From contig NZ_AP017928.1 in NCBI RefSeq assembly GCF_003584645.1, forward strand, positions 3,882,395 to 3,946,394: a stretch of 64,000 nucleotides of DNA. Reading direction: 5' to 3'. Below, piece by piece: positions 62,600 through 64,000 of this stretch. This DNA comes from Methylocaldum marinum (GTDB taxonomy: Bacteria > Pseudomonadota > Gammaproteobacteria > Methylococcales > Methylococcaceae). Below the pieces are notes generated by a model that saw nothing but the letters and a program-made list of their open reading frames with translations, searched no databases and was not told where the DNA came from. Numbering within the stretch: position 1 is the first letter of the stretch; each line of letters starts with the position of its first letter. A program made the position numbers and the translations under genes.

Positions 62600-63763
62600 C
62601 TAGGGAGCTGAGAGTTCTGCCGGCTCCGAATACCGGAAAGGCAGACAAGCCGGTCCAAGTTGCCGGAGGAGGTCGGTTAAACCTTCCGGCGGTGTTTCAT
62701 GACAAACGATGATACGCCCGTAGTGATCCGGGTCGACGTTATACAAGTAATTCGGGATACCTTCGCCGTAGTTGTCGGGAAAGACCAGGCGCCGGCCGAT
62801 ATCGGCGCCCGCCAGTATCGGCGAACGGGTAGTGGCTTGCACCGCCACGTCGAACCCCAAGGTTTCCAGTTCGAGGCCGATCCTGAAAGCGGCATGCATG
62901 AATTCTCCGGTTCCGAGGACCAGTACGCGCGCGCCGGCTTCGAGTCCGCTTACGAGCCCGCGGATCGTTTCCCCGGCCGGAACCTCAAGATGCCGGTCGA
63001 TGCCGAAGCGACCCAGCCGGTCCGCCACAAAACCCGGTTCGCAGGTGTTGGTGCCGACGGCAGGCGGAGCCTTCCCGGCGTAAACCTCTTCCGCGGACTC
63101 GAACGAGAAGGCGCCGTGCAAGGCCGCCACGCAGTGCACCGGCAGGCCGACCCGCTCGGAAAAACGTTCCGCGCTCCGCTCGCCGCTGAAATTGGTAATC
63201 GCGACGAAATGTACGCGTTCAAGCTGGGGATTCCGTGCGCGATAAGCCTCGACCAGGTTGCACAGGGTGGAACCGGTACTGATCTCGTCGTCCACGATCA
63301 CCATTTCGCGCGCGGTCCGGAATAAATCACGGTGATGCGCGTCCAGCGGTTCGTAGAGATACTGGTCCGGAGCATGGCAATGGCTTTCCTCGAAAGCCAG
63401 AAACTTGCGCCCCGGAATACGGTAACGGGTGGAATGCAGGAATAGGGCATGAGCGCCAATTCGCCGTTCCAGGGCCGCTTCGAAAACTCCTTGCCCCAAG
63501 CCGGTCGCCGTTTCCGCCATGGCGACGAAGACCCACGGACCGGCGCCGAAACCCAGCCCGGATGCCAAGTGCCGATGCACGCGCCGCATGGTCGAAGGCA
63601 CGGCCGGCCAGTGCTTGCCCAGTACTTTGCTCAAGAACAGAAAGCCGCGTTTTCGATTGTCGCGCGCGGCGAACCCGCAAAGCTCCTCGAGCGAAAATGC
63701 GGCCTCGCGCACTTTCACCGTGAGCACCCCGGTTTCCAGCGCGGCGTGGTGCAGGGCCGTCAT
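62600..63763 (-). CDS. Phosphoribosyltransferase-TRSP protein of the Ter operon
   Basis: The 387-residue product has a type I phosphoribosyltransferase domain (about 25-210) with the PRPP loop [21 protein letters not shown] and, before it, [21 protein letters not shown]-terminal TRSP domain (about 240-380) includes [31 protein letters not shown] and [16 protein letters not shown]. This fusion is a hallmark of Ter gene clusters, where it is predicted to make a nucleoside-like metabolite or modification. It lies 41 bp upstream of terD on the same strand. Confidence 0.9.
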   Translation of the reverse strand: MTALHHAALETGVLTVKVREAAFSLEELCGFAARDNRKRGFLFLSKVLGKHWPAVPSTMRRVHRHLASGLGFGAGPWVFVAMAETATGLGQGVFEAALERRIGAHALFLHSTRYRIPGRKFLAFEESHCHAPDQYLYEPLDAHHRDLFRTAREMVIVDDEISTGSTLCNLVEAYRARNPQLERVHFVAITNFSGERSAERFSERVGLPVHCVAALHGAFSFESAEEVYAGKAPPAVGTNTCEPGFVADRLGRFGIDRHLEVPAGETIRGLVSGLEAGARVLVLGTGEFMHAAFRIGLELETLGFDVAVQATTRSPILAGADIGRRLVFPDNYGEGIPNYLYNVDPDHYGRIIVCHETPPEGLTDLLRQLGPACLPFRYSEPAELSAP

Positions 63764-63875
63764 GCCTGTTCCATGACTTGCCAGGCGCGAGAGATTTCCA
63801 TTGCACCCGCCGGAAGGCGAACGCCTTGACTAAAGTTCTTATTGAACCGGACGCGGACCATCATCCCGACGTCGA

Positions 63876-64000
63876 TCACAAGTGCGGTCGAATTTGCGGA
63901 AGCAATTGGTCAAAGGTCCGGCCCTCGCCGGTTTCGCCGATGGCGTGCATTTTCCATTCGTCGTTGTGCCGGTAGACCTTGGCCATGATCATGGCGGAGT
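63876..64000 (-). CDS. TerD-family protein, C-terminal part (runs off the window)
   Basis: The last 40 codons read SAMIMAKVYRHNDEWKMHAIGETGEGRTFDQLLPQIRPHL and a TGA. This is the C-terminal TerD strand pattern (compare [22 protein letters not shown] in terD), with the TerZ-like ending GRTFDQLLP. The gene starts outside the window. It shows that the Ter operon continues upstream on the minus strand. Confidence 0.85.
   Translation of the reverse strand, partial: SAMIMAKVYRHNDEWKMHAIGETGEGRTFDQLLPQIRPHL

Overview
The window looks like chromosomal DNA of a GC-rich gammaproteobacterium. A methanotroph-like Methylococcales relative is my guess from overall gene style and the VPLPA-type sorting signal; nothing in the window proves it. 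No rRNA, tRNA or CRISPR array was seen.

Layout. (1) 1-5.3 kb is ordinary chromosome: a small hypothetical gene, a secreted hypothetical protein, an hflK/hflC-like SPFH pair and an M48 lipoprotein peptidase. (2) 5.6-48.4 kb is a type VI secretion effector island of VgrG, Eag chaperones and Rhs/PAAR proteins, without any structural tss genes. A VgrG with a C-terminal HExxH domain is followed by its putative immunity gene, an EagR (DUF1795) chaperone and a full-length PAAR-Rhs toxin with its own immunity gene. Two more copies of the block vgrG-tail/immunity/eagR/rhs lie at 29.1 and 37.0 kb. Five short orphan Rhs ends with unrelated toxin tips and adjacent small immunity genes lie between and behind them. 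A separate PAAR-ADP-ribosyltransferase with an ADP-ribosylglycohydrolase immunity protein sits at 26.4-28.9 kb. In total eight different toxin tips follow the same conserved Rhs junction. Insertion sequences (ISAs1, IS66, IS3, IS982, IS1, two IS5-like, ISL3) and two REP-associated tyrosine transposase relics have landed in the island. Several are nested, and the target duplications allow exact reconstruction. (3) 48.4-50.4 kb is repeat-rich border DNA with a frameshifted membrane gene. (4) 50.7-54.3 kb, minus strand, holds tatABC, a VPLPA-CTERM protein and a PhoX-like (DUF839) protein with a twin-arginine signal. (5) 54.7-55.9 kb holds a YkgJ cysteine-cluster protein. (6) 56.2-64 kb, minus strand, is a tellurite-resistance/stress (Ter) operon: TerD-family proteins, TerA and TerB, plus the associated phosphoribosyltransferase/TRSP, HAD, StiP-like and CitE-like genes and a TerC-like membrane protein.

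How it works together (inference). VgrG and the PAAR tips would sit on a T6SS spike encoded elsewhere. EagR chaperones would hold the hydrophobic N-termini of the PAAR-Rhs effectors. The Rhs shell would carry a variable C-terminal toxin. The orphan ends form a reservoir that homologous recombination through the near-identical Rhs cores could splice onto the full-length gene, while the retained immunity genes protect the cell.
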